DNA from: Chloranthus sessilifolius
Lineage: Eukaryota > Streptophyta > Magnoliopsida > Chloranthales > Chloranthaceae
Assembly: GCA_021018995.1 (NCBI GenBank)
Contig: CM037590.1
Location: 73,255,597-73,319,596, forward strand
Direction of reading: 5' to 3'
Length of the DNA stretch: 64,000 bases
The notes beneath the pieces were generated by a model. That model made no database searches and was not told where the DNA came from. It worked only from the letters and a program-made list of their open reading frames with translations. The position numbers were made by a program, and so were the translations under genes. Every line of letters starts with the position of its first letter. Position 1 is the first letter of the stretch. Shown here in pieces: positions 55,230 through 64,000 of this stretch.

Positions 55230-55516
55230 CATAGCGACAAACAAAAATTCGCCGAAAAGGCAATCAAACGAAAATTTTGATATTTTTCGGTGAAATTTCA
55301 GTATTTTTTTTTATGTTTAATTTTTTTTTTTTAAATACGTTAGTAATTTAGTATTATATTGTAGTAATTTTTTTTAAAAAATATTAAATATATATTTTAT
55401 ATATTTTTAATCCCCAAATTTTTTCTGAATTTTTTTGGAAAGGTATTGAAATTAATCCGAAATGTACCGAAAGGACCCCCACCGAAAAATTACTGAAAAC
55501 GAAATTTGTCACTATG
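55230..55516. mobile_element. CATAGTCAC-family MITE, 287 bp
   Basis: Terminal repeats CATAGCGACAAA and TTTGTCACTATG differ at one base. The interior has CCGAAA/TTTCGG strings on both arms. The flanking 8-mers do not match well, so the element is old or rearranged. Confidence 0.7.
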
Positions 55517-55840
55517 GTCCCAATAACACCCGTCACACTTGCACAAAATTATGCTTCAACCGTCACACTTACACAATACAACAAAAGAAAGATCGCAGCA
55601 AATATATAATGGAATTATGATTGGATGGTTCTAATGCTCTTATATGCGTGATTTTTGCGCTAAATGTAGTAAAGTTCGGGTGCAAATGGGTCAGATCACC
55701 CCAACAAGTCAAGCAACCCAACCCGCCAAGGGACCGTTTTGGCTTCAGAATTTGAAATTTTCAAGCAAAATAGGAAACAACCTACATAACTAATTACTAA
55801 GAGCAGAGACCATCTCATGTTGCAAGAGGTTGGCGTTCAG

Positions 55841-55841
55841 T

Positions 55842-55905
<64 letters not shown>
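55841..55905. repeat. (TA)n microsatellite
   Basis: About 64 bases of TA just downstream of the F-box gene (its 3' side). Confidence 0.95.
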
Positions 55906-55907
<2 letters not shown>

Positions 55908-55947
55908 GTGTATGTTCTTGCATGGTATTAAAAATGATCACTGATAT

Positions 55948-57105
55948 TCATTTCGGGCATTGCAAGGCTATGGATGGCATTGCAAGGCTATGGATGAATG
56001 GAAAGAACATATCAGGATGCAGGGGGGCTTGATCATCCCTGATTAGCTTCCAAACCTTGATAAACTCATTTCTGTAGTAATCATAAATCACAATCTTACC
56101 ACCCTCTATGCTTAGAAACACTCCTTTGCAATCTGGAAGGAAGCTGAGCGTTTCAATTCGCAGAAGATGACCGTGAGACGAGATCAGTGCTCGATTCTGG
56201 TGCATAATTTCTTCAAAATCAACTGCACACAAAAGAATCCACGTGGCATTCTCGAAACTGGTACCGGTTGTGATTAACCATACATTGAATTTGGAACCAA
56301 TAAACCGTGAGTAATGGAGAAACCCATTGGACTCTCCCAGACATCCAACCGATGTATCGTCAATTGCAATGGGTAATTCTTTCGATTGAAGTAACTCATT
56401 CCATATATCATAGGCAACGATGCCAATGCGTGCGATCAGCCAGTATAGAACACCATTGAAGAAGACACTTCGATGATGGTGGGAAGGATTTAGATGTTCA
56501 TTGACTCTGAGGAAATCACCTGATTTTTGCCATCTACCAATTCTCGAACAGAAAATCTGCAATTTGAGGCAATCCGGAGTCGAATTTCTGCAATATAACA
56601 CTAACAATTTGAAGTAAGGGGACATAGCAGAGTCAGCAGCAAATCCTGTGGCGAAGATCTTCACCCATCCAATACGTGATTTGATCATTACCGATTTCCT
56701 TGTTAACGGGTTGCACACGTAGTAAAGAACTTTCCCGGAGCACCAACACAAAAGCCCGTTGCATGAACCAACGAGCACTGCAGGTTCATCCAAGAAACCA
56801 AGAGCTGACGAGGGATCTGTGATGCTATCTTCCTCCTTATCGGTCAACACGAATCTGATCTTCTCATGATAATGCAAGCTAGATCGATAAAAGAAGCCAG
56901 TCATGGAACGGCTAGTTTTCATAAATCCCGAACAATTGCTGAAAGCCATGTTACCGATTAAATTACACCATGTTTTTGACACACATTTGAATCTGAGCTG
57001 ACACTTTATGGGCAGCCGAGGAAGGATCTCAAAAACGATAAAATCTTCAGGCAGCAGACAATTTCTTCTGTCATCTTCATGATCCCTGCGCTCTTCTTCA
57101 GCCAT
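55948..57105 (-). CDS. F-box protein with F-box-associated domain
   Basis: An intact single-exon frame of 385 codons. Residues about 17-52 are the F-box: LPEDFIVFEILPRLPIKCQL then RFKCVSKTWCNLI, which binds SKP1 in an SCF ubiquitin ligase. The remainder matches the plant F-box-associated beta-propeller type: VLVGSCNGLLCW, YVCNPLTRKSVMI, GFAADSAMSPYFKLLVL, SVFFNGVLYWL, ESNGFLHYS. This part would choose the substrate. The ATG at 57103-57105 sits just before the F-box and about 60 bases below TATA-like boxes. The last residues (PSIALQCPK) come from a 20-bp tandem duplication that moves the frame and stop. No homologue name can be given. Confidence 0.92.
   Translation of the reverse strand: MAEEERRDHEDDRRNCLLPEDFIVFEILPRLPIKCQLRFKCVSKTWCNLIGNMAFSNCSGFMKTSRSMTGFFYRSSLHYHEKIRFVLTDKEEDSITDPSSALGFLDEPAVLVGSCNGLLCWCSGKVLYYVCNPLTRKSVMIKSRIGWVKIFATGFAADSAMSPYFKLLVLYCRNSTPDCLKLQIFCSRIGRWQKSGDFLRVNEHLNPSHHHRSVFFNGVLYWLIARIGIVAYDIWNELLQSKELPIAIDDTSVGCLGESNGFLHYSRFIGSKFNVWLITTGTSFENATWILLCAVDFEEIMHQNRALISSHGHLLRIETLSFLPDCKGVFLSIEGGKIVIYDYYRNEFIKVWKLIRDDQAPLHPDMFFPFIHSLAMPSIALQCPK
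55957..55996. repeat. 20-bp tandem duplication at the F-box C terminus
   Basis: GCATTGCAAGGCTATGGATG occurs twice head to tail. Since 20 is not a multiple of three, the second unit is read in another frame and sets the final residues and stop. Confidence 0.95.
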
Positions 57106-57114
57106 TCACCTAGA

Positions 57115-57180
57115 CAAGCATTGTATTTATATGTGAGAGACGAGGAATGAGGCAGTCTTTACATTATATATAGGAAATTT
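57115..57180 (-). promoter_or_regulatory. Core promoter of the F-box gene
   Basis: On the minus strand a TATA box CCTATATATAATG lies at about 57161-57173, some 60 bases above the ATG, and a second ATATAAATA at about 57123-57131. The first spacing allows a leader of about 30 bases. Confidence 0.5.
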
Positions 57181-57961
57181 GTTTTCTAATCTTTCGAAGC
57201 TCCCTACTCAGTATTATTCAAAGTGGACTCTTAAAAAAAATATTAGTGGGCATCAACAATTATATTACTTAATAATATTTGGACTCGCACATGTGACAGT
57301 TGGCACACATGCAAGGGCTGAGAGAGGACAATGGAGGCTTTTGCTTTTTTAACTCACCGAGCTGACAGATCAAAACATTGAGAGGGGGAATAAATGGGTT
57401 AAATTCTTTAAAACCGGATAAAAAATGATGAGTTGACATGGCAAACTCACACAAACCGCAGCTCATAAAAGTTGAAGCCCTTCTACTCTCCAAATGATGA
57501 GCTGACATAGCAAACTCACACAAACTCACACAGACCGCACCTTTATATCCCAAAACCAAAATGAACCCTCTTAATTTTCTTCCCAATTATTATATACCTA
57601 ATAACTAAATATAAAGAGCTTATGCATAATTGGTGATTTGAACGGTCATGGATGTTGATAGTCTTTTGGTGATATAATCAGGTGATTTGATTAACGTCCC
57701 TGGTGGCACAATCAGTACATATTGATGGTATCCATAGAAAGAGATTATTTTCATTTTTTTTTTAGGGGCCTGTTAAGAGTTCGTAGTTACTATTAAAAAA
57801 CAACATTTATCCTAGTGTCTTAACCGCCCTTTTTTGAATGATTTACATGAACCACTAATGATTTATACCAACTATAAGTAATATGTTATTTTTCCTTCAA
57901 AGTCATAATTATTACTCCTGTTTTATGTATGGTCTATTTTTACAACATGGATCGCCATGTA
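57181..57961. other. No recognised gene; local duplication
   Basis: 57422-57465 and 57491-57540 share AATGATGAG.TGACAT and GCAAACTCACACAAAC, a short duplication. The rest is AT-rich. Confidence 0.5.
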
Positions 57962-57985
57962 CTTTTTTTTTTTGATCGGTAAAAT

Positions 57986-58850
57986 ACTTCCATTCATTAA
58001 AAGCAACACCAGCGAGAAGCTGGGAAGGAACCAGAGGAAAACATAAAAAATACAAAAGAATACCCGGGAAACAAGGATCTACGCCACAGTGGCCATATAT
58101 TCCCTGTTCCCTACTGTCTCACTAGAGACCCACAAATACATGAGATCTCTAATACATTTCAGGATAGAACCAATTGGACGACGCTTGCGATTGAACACCT
58201 AATTGTTCTTTTCAAGCAAAATGCTCCACAACGCAGCAAAAGCCGCCACTCTTTAAAAAGCGCCTAAGATGTCAGAAAAATTGTGGCCGTACCACAATAC
58301 CGACAGCTGAGGAACCGATTCCGGGAGCACCCAACTCAGCTTGAAGGACTTCAAGAGCGTATACCATATATTGGAGGCCACCCCACAGTGGATAAAAAGG
58401 TGAGAGATGGACTCCTCGGCATTGAGACACATAGGGCATCGATTAGGGATGTCCTTGCCTCTGATTTGCAGCTAGTTAATCGTCAAGACTCAACCAAGAA
58501 TCGCCGTCCAGCAGAAAAACCTGACCTTTGGCGGGGCCGGGGCTTTCCAGATGAAGTTCCACTCGACCGCAATCATCGAATGGCAAGATTGGATCTAGTA
58601 AAAGGATTTAACCAAGAATAGACCGTTCTTCGACGCCAGCCAAATTCGAGTAGCCCTTTGATGTTGATTCCACTTTGCCCCTTGAAAGAGGAGCAGAAGG
58701 CACTGAAACTGCTTCGTCTCTTCATCATAGAGAGACCTCCTAGTGGTTATGTTCCAAAAAGGAATGCCTCCAATGTCCGTAAACAACTCAGCAACTGAGG
58801 CCCAGGGATTGATGACAATGTTGAAGATACCCGGAAATAAGAATCTCAAA
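57986..58850 (-). pseudogene. L1 ORF2 C-terminal region with zf-RVT
   Basis: Around 58595-58849 the minus strand reads SLYDEETKQFQCLL and IWLASKNGLFLVKSFY; below that, WKAPAPPKVRFFCW and, near 58420-58460, CPMCLNAEESISHLFIHC, the zinc-finger pattern of plant LINE ORF2. Frames change near 58590. The plus-strand frame at 58283-58621 is a shadow. Confidence 0.8.
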
Positions 58851-58918
58851 GGAGAGAGCGCAACCCAAGGATCCTCCCAAAACTGAATACAAGAGCCATC
58901 TCCCCAATTGAAAGAAGT

Positions 58919-60310
58919 TCACCGCAAGAAGTGCATCCAAACCCCACACACTCCCTTCCACCACGCAGATACCCACCTCCAAGAAGCGGATACATTTATG
59001 CCCCAGAGTCCTTGCAACCAACCATACTTTTCTGCCAAAGCAGTTACCCATAGGCTGCTCCTTTCAGATTCTGAACCAGCCCGCCATAACCACTTTCCAA
59101 GGAGGGCTGTGTTGACCAATCGTAGGTCCTGAATATCTAAACCCCCAAATCGGTTAGGGAGAAGACAAGTCTCCCATCTAACCAAGTGATACTTCTTCTC
59201 TAGTCCAGAGCCCTCCCACGGGAAATCTCTTTCAATTTTTTCAAGCTTCCGGATGACCCCCATGGGGCATCTAAATAGAGACATAAAGAAGATAGGGAGA
59301 CTTGAAAGGATAGATTTAACCAAGCACAAGCGGCCCCCAGTGCTCAACAATTTACCTTTCCAAGAGGCAAGTCTCCCTTCAAATCTTCGAACAATCGGAT
59401 CCCAAACAAGGGCACTGGGTTTCACAACCCCAAGAGGCAAACCCAAGTAGGAGATAGGACGCAAATCGGTGGCACAACGCACCTCCAGAGAAGTGCTTGG
59501 TTGTCTATGCCAATACCAGACACCTTAGATTTGTCTAAGTTAACACGTTGCCGGTTGCCCTGACACTGCTTCGTATATAGCGAGCACATCGGCAAAAGTT
59601 CGAATCTCGTCGCGCTTAGCTCTACAAGAGGATCGCGTCATCAGCATATTGCAGGTGAGATAACACTCGACTGAAACGGCCAACTGGGATTCCCAGGACG
59701 TAGCCAATGGCTCGTGCTCTCTCGAGAAGGCCTCCAAGCACTTCTCCAACAATAATGAACAAGAAAGGGGACAGCGAATCTCCCTGTCGGAGGCCCTTGG
59801 AACTCTTGAAATAATCGGACGGGGATCCATTCACCAAAACCGAGAACCACGTCGTAGAGTAGCACGCTTTCATCCATCTTCTCCACCTTTCTCCGAAGCC
59901 AAATCTACCCAACAGGTATTCTAGGCAGTCCCAGCTAACTCGATCGTAAGCCTTTTCCATGCCGACCTTCCAAAGGGTGGCCGTTATCCGATCACAGTGA
60001 GCAAAATGAATAACCTCCTGTGCCTATCAATCAACTATCTGTTGGGCACAAAGGCCCCCTGGTTGACCGAGATGATCTTGTCCAAGACGGGTTTCAATCG
60101 GTTAACAAGGACCTTGGCCAGAACTTTGAGCAACCAATTGATCAGGTTGATGAGTTGGAAATCACGACGGTCCTTCGCACCCTCCTTGCGTATGAGCGTG
60201 ATGAAGGTTGAGTTGAGGCTTCTACCAATGGAAGCACAGGAATGGAATTCGTGGAAGAAAACCAAGATATCCGCTTTAAGAACCGGCCAAAAATTCCTAT
60301 AGAACTCCAT
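58919..60310 (-). pseudogene. L1 ORF2, reverse transcriptase
   Basis: From the right: 60035-60310 has NSTFITLIRKEGAKDRRDF, KVLAKVLVNRLKPVLDKII and NQGAFV; 59622-59960 has MEKAYDRVSWD (catalytic Asp just before), SKGLRQGDSLSPFLFII and LQYADDAILL (YADD pair); 58919-59482 has PISYLGLPLGV, WKGKLLSTGGRLCLVKS and NRFGGLDIQDLRLVNTALLGKWLW. Catalytic residues are kept; the frame breaks near 59960-60030 and 59540. Confidence 0.92.
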
Positions 60311-60478
60311 CGTAAAACCACTTGATCGCGGCCCACAACTTCATCTCGTCAAATGAGAACTCCAAAATATCTCGATCCACCACTGAGAGGGGAAAAGGAG
60401 GCCATCTAGCTGCGGCCTTAGATCGCATTCTTCACTATACAGCTTATCATAAAAGCTAACCGTCTTAGACCTAATCAA

Positions 60479-61620
60479 TTATGGATCTGTGACAGCCACC
60501 CTGTCCACTTCTATTCTGCCCAAATGATTCCTCTTGTTCCTGGCATTGGCCACCGCATGGAAAAATCTGGTATTGTTGTCCCCTTCGTTCAGCCAATGGA
60601 CATTAGACTTTTTCTTCCAACAGATTTCTCCTTGAAGGCACTTGTCACTAAATTCCATTTTAAGACCGAGTCTTTCCTCTAATTCGCTATGGGACAATCC
60701 CCTGGATTCCTTAATCGCGTCTAGCTCATAGATACATGCCATGAGAATTTCTTTCCAAATATGCACCGAGCCAAATTTCTCCCTTGTCCAAGTTTTGATG
60801 CACCCCTTTAGAAAAGTCAGCTTGGATACGAGTCTAAACGCAGTCGATCCATGAGGGTTCGATTGACGCCACCAGATAGGCGGACCTTTTCTCTAAAGTC
60901 TGCATTGGAAAGCCAAAGGTTTTCGAATCTGAAAGGGGAGGGGCCCCTACCCATAGAGTCACACTGGAGCAGCAATGGGCGATGGTCAGAGACCGCCCTA
61001 GCGAGGCCATATAGCATAGCATTGGGGAATAAATCAAACCAGTCAGGGTCCACCAAGACTTTGTCCAATCTGCTCAGCGAAGCTGAGTCTTGAAGATTGG
61101 ACCAGGTGAAGCGAGCCCCTTTCAAAGGCAAATCCACCAGCTCCCAGTCCTAGATAAAGGAATTCAAAGCGTCCATGTTCGGCTAATTCGGAGAGCCTCC
61201 AGATTTCTCGTCGAGACTCCGAATAGCGTTGAAATCCCCTTTGACACACCACGACACGTCCCAGTGACCCGCCACCGCGGCCAACTCAAACCAAAAGTCA
61301 ACCTTAGAGTGAGCGTCAGATAGGCCATATAAACCCGTAAAGGACCATCTTTTACCACTGTCCCTGTTTTCCAAGACAACCAAAGCCGAGAAAAGGCCCA
61401 CTTCCTCGTTGATCTTGCGAAAGAGAAGAGAATTCCAGGCTAGCAGAATTCCCCCAACAGCTCCTACGGAATCAACAACAATCCACTCCCATATGTTTCC
61501 CCCTAGAATAGAGGTAACTTTAACCTGGTCGCAAGCCTCCCACTTAGTTTCTTGGAGGGTAACCACCACGGGATTATGGGAAGCGATTACCTGCTTAACA
61601 CCCGCACGCTTCTTGGGGTG
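60479..61620 (-). pseudogene. L1 ORF2, endonuclease domain and linker
   Basis: 61183-61569 carries VVTLQETKWE (catalytic Glu), VGAVGGILLAW, WSFTGLYGLSDAHSK and WCVKGDFNAIRSLDEKSGG; 60817-61137 carries GARFTWSNLQ, SRLDKVLVD and ARAVSDHRPLLLQ (catalytic His). 60479-60766 is the linker with EICWKKKSNVHWLNEGDNNTRFFH. Endonuclease motifs are complete although the frame is broken near 61150. Confidence 0.9.
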
Positions 61621-61652
61621 GCATGCCCTCTAACATTCCACGATATGATCTT

Positions 61653-63971
61653 TCATAAAGACAATAACAAACAGCCCTCCCAAACTACTAGAACCTTACA
61701 GGGTTCTGGTTCCCCTTCCATCAGACACTCCCCACTCCAATCTTGCCAATTCTCTAGGCAACGATTTTTTTTCCGTAGGGGAGGCAAGAAGTTGCAAAAA
61801 GTTGAGGTCGTCATGAAGATGTCCCAAAGCTTTTCATCAGAGCCTGTGAGCAACATCCCAAGGTTGCTCCCGAGTCGAAAGATCTTCGCAAAAAAGTCGT
61901 TGGTCACCTCATCCTCAGCATCCATTACGGAGGCCGAGCCCTCGCCGACGGGAGGGAACCAATCAACCCAATGACCATCTTCGTTGCGACAAAAAGTTCT
62001 GATCGGTAGAGCTCTACTGTAGGAGGAAGGAGAGGACTCATCCGAGGAAATGACCGAAGGTGGATGGGTCAAGGACGAGTCCACAGAACCCAGATCTTCA
62101 GGAGAAGAAGGCGAGCAACCCATAGGTGGTAGGATGCCACCAGCGTCCATCCCTCTGTTTGAGAGGGAACAAGATGGCATAGGGAGTTCACGATACTCAG
62201 TCGCAAGAAGAGACGAGCCCGGGTCCCCTAAGTAACTCGAAGATCAAACTTGTTGAAGCCCGGACCCAGCAAAGAGAGGAGATCCAACTGGACCGTCCAT
62301 AATCCGATATCCCCAAGATCCAGGTACAGCCGACCTAGGCGAAGGGGGTTACCCAAAAGCCCTACTCTAGAACCGGAACTGAGGCCCAAACAATGGGGCC
62401 CATACCCATTAGTAGCAAGAACCACCAAACTGCGACGTGCCTCGGCCTTTAATTCGTCACCAGAAATATTTGATCGTAAATTGCCTTCTAGTTACAAAAA
62501 CCACCATCCCAAGTAGGGCTGTCAACGGGCCGGGTTTGGACCCAAAATTTCAGGAATTTATTAAACGGGCCGGGCCGGATAAGAAACGGGCCTAGGCTTC
62601 AAAGTGTAAGGCCCGGCCCGGTTAGCTGAGATCCTTTAAAAAAAAATTTTAATTTTTAATTTTTTTTTTTTAAGTGAGAAACCTGGCCCGGATAGCTAAT
62701 CGGGCCGAAAAATTTTAAAATCGGGCTAAGCCCGGCGCGGTCATGATAGCTAACTGGGTTGGGCCGAGCCCAATTTTTTTTTAAAAAAAGAAACGGGCCG
62801 GGTGAAAACCCGGCCCGGCCCGTTGACAGCCCTACTCCCAAGTCATGTGAGCACATGGTCCTTCTCCAGGTGTCGCAGACAGCCCCTTGACAAAAAGGTA
62901 AAAGCTCCTTGTCCTTATCCTTTCGCCGAGAGCAATTGGGAGCCCCTAGAAGCAATGTGGGCGAGTCCATCTGGAATTTGCCACCTATCCTTGGCTCACC
63001 ACGTGTCAACTCCTCAATCATCGGGTCGAATCTCAAGGCTCGCTCGAAATCGAAAGAGGAAGTATTCTAGCTCGGCGAAAAAGAAGATTCAAAATGTATA
63101 TCTCTTGTAAAAAAAGGACGGTCGCCCGGGGTGTCGGTTGTGGTCAGCCGATGAATTAACGGTCGTAGATGTGTCAAGATGGAAGGGGGCGAAACGTGAT
63201 CAACCATTGGATTTCGGTCACAAACCACCGTTGCCACTCGTTGAGCAAGAGATTTTGCAACCGCTGCCCCCTCATCAGCTTCTCACACTCCAATCTGCCC
63301 CTCCTCAAGTTGTTCTCACTGTTGACGTCGGATCCATGGCCACCCGAGGTAGAGGGGTTCAGACAATGGAGCGGCGCATCCACGGACGTGCTCCCCTTCG
63401 GGCCCTGCCTTGAGGGACCGTTTTCCGATCGTATTTGGTGCCTGAGTGGGTAGATCTCCGCTGCGACTTCTTCTCTGGGACCACAGAGTACGTCTTCGTC
63501 AGGGTTCCCGAGCCACAGGGCTACATCGTCCGGTTGTCCAGGGAGGAGCATCTTCTCCACCACCTCCACTTCTACGAAGATCCGAAATTTTTAGTCGTTG
63601 ACGCTCACTATGCAGCTTCTAGGGATCTCCTCCCACCTCCTGACAGCCACCAAAATTCTAGCGAAGGAGGTCTCCCACAGATCCTTAGAACTTCAGTCAA
63701 CTAAGAGAAGGTCACCACATCGATCGCCAACTCCTATGAAGACACTGGAGGTCCAAGCGTGTAGCGGAAGCCCAAACAAGCGCAGCCACTCCCCACCGTC
63801 CCATCTGTGAATATGGAGGTTCCCATCATCAGCCTTCCAAGCCCTACAAAGAACGGACATGCCTTTAATAGAAATCATTTTGGAACCACAGATTTCTATG
63901 GCCCCTGCCATCGAAGGAAATCTTAGAAGGAATTTGGTACTTGTAATGGCCGAAAGGGACGGCCGATCCAA
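61653..63971 (-). pseudogene. L1 ORF1 protein, C-terminal parts
   Basis: 63693-63971 has the DUF4283-type block with WDGGEWLRLFGLPLHAW and a VFIGVGDRCGDLL string. 63174-63569 and 61653-62180 are the variable tail, rich in Ser, Pro and Glu. No CCHC knuckle was seen in the surviving frames. A hAT MITE at 62514-62834 splits the tail. The N-terminal part is outside the window. Confidence 0.75.
62514..62834. mobile_element. hAT MITE, TAGGGCTGTC family, 321 bp
   Basis: Nearly perfect terminal repeats TAGGGCTGTCAACGGGCCGG / inverse at the right. Flanking 8-mers ATCCCAAG (62506-62513) and CTCCCAAG (62835-62842) differ only at the first base. Subterminal GGGCCGGG/CCCGGCCC arrays on both sides. It sits inside the L1 ORF1 region, so it moved after that L1. 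Confidence 0.92.
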
Positions 63972-64000
63972 TAATCCCCACTTAAGATGTATCCATTTGT

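Larger units (their letters stand above)
57962..64000 (-). mobile_element. L1 LINE, second lineage, 5' end outside window
   Basis: On the minus strand ORF1 pieces, endonuclease, RT and zinc-finger region follow in L1 order, ending in TTTTACCGATCAAAAAAAAAAA at 57963-57985 (read as a T-run on the plus strand). No RNase H domain follows the zinc finger, unlike the L1 at 42270. GC content is clearly higher than the flanks. Frames are broken by stops and a MITE (62514-62834). The 5' end and matching target duplication lie right of the window. Confidence 0.92.

Noticed and set aside
58283..62516. Many plus-strand frames over the right-hand L1
   Set aside because: The minus strand carries colinear L1 motifs; the plus frames have none and reflect the higher GC content.

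Overview
This window is nuclear DNA of a flowering plant from a large, transposon-rich genome. The evidence is a spliced plant gene with canonical GT-AG junctions, plant-type F-box and HOS15 proteins, Ty3 chromoviruses, Ty1/copia, L1 and RTE LINEs, tRNA-derived SINEs, many hAT and Mutator-type MITEs, long (TA)n tracts, and no bacterial-style operons. The species cannot be named from what I see.

Layout. 1-3900: decayed Ty3 chromovirus pol and its LTR-like 3' region. 3945-5275: copia RNase H fragment split by two MITEs. 5440-6140: minus-strand copia scrap. 6609-7003: 196-bp tandem duplication. 8248-31834 (minus): 5' half of a HOS15-like WD40/LisH gene. Exons 1-5 are in frame with good splice sites, and two decayed copies of a probable exon 6 follow. 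Its third intron is about 16.7 kb and holds a hAT transposase pseudogene with a SINE in it, MITEs, a Tekay-like chromovirus (15770-22740) with a MITE in gag, and a 1.7-kb RTE-containing block present twice, 9 kb apart. 33985-35140: diverged tandem duplication. 36427-41784: full-length but dead Ty1/copia element with both LTRs and a near-match TSD. 42270-48313: full-length L1 with a terminal RNase H domain, placed at a site already hit by a nearly empty L1 insertion. 49759-51190: 1.4-kb foldback element with 9-bp TSD (Mutator type). 51695-53081: hAT-like element containing a SINE-like head and a 440-bp hairpin. 53184-55516: two hAT MITEs. 55948-57105 (minus): intact F-box gene, the only complete single-exon host gene here. 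57962-64000 (minus): second L1 lineage, running off the right edge, with a MITE inside.

Host genes are therefore two: a LisH/WD40 chromatin co-repressor-type gene, probably broken or at least incomplete in this window, and an F-box substrate adaptor. Everything else recognised is mobile DNA, mostly inactive by stop codons, frameshifts and loss of catalytic residues. The most unusual signals are the matching palindrome modules in the LTRs of two unrelated retrotransposon families, the AGTCG-N4-CGACT arrays inside the Mutator-type foldback, and the TE-inflated HOS15-like gene.
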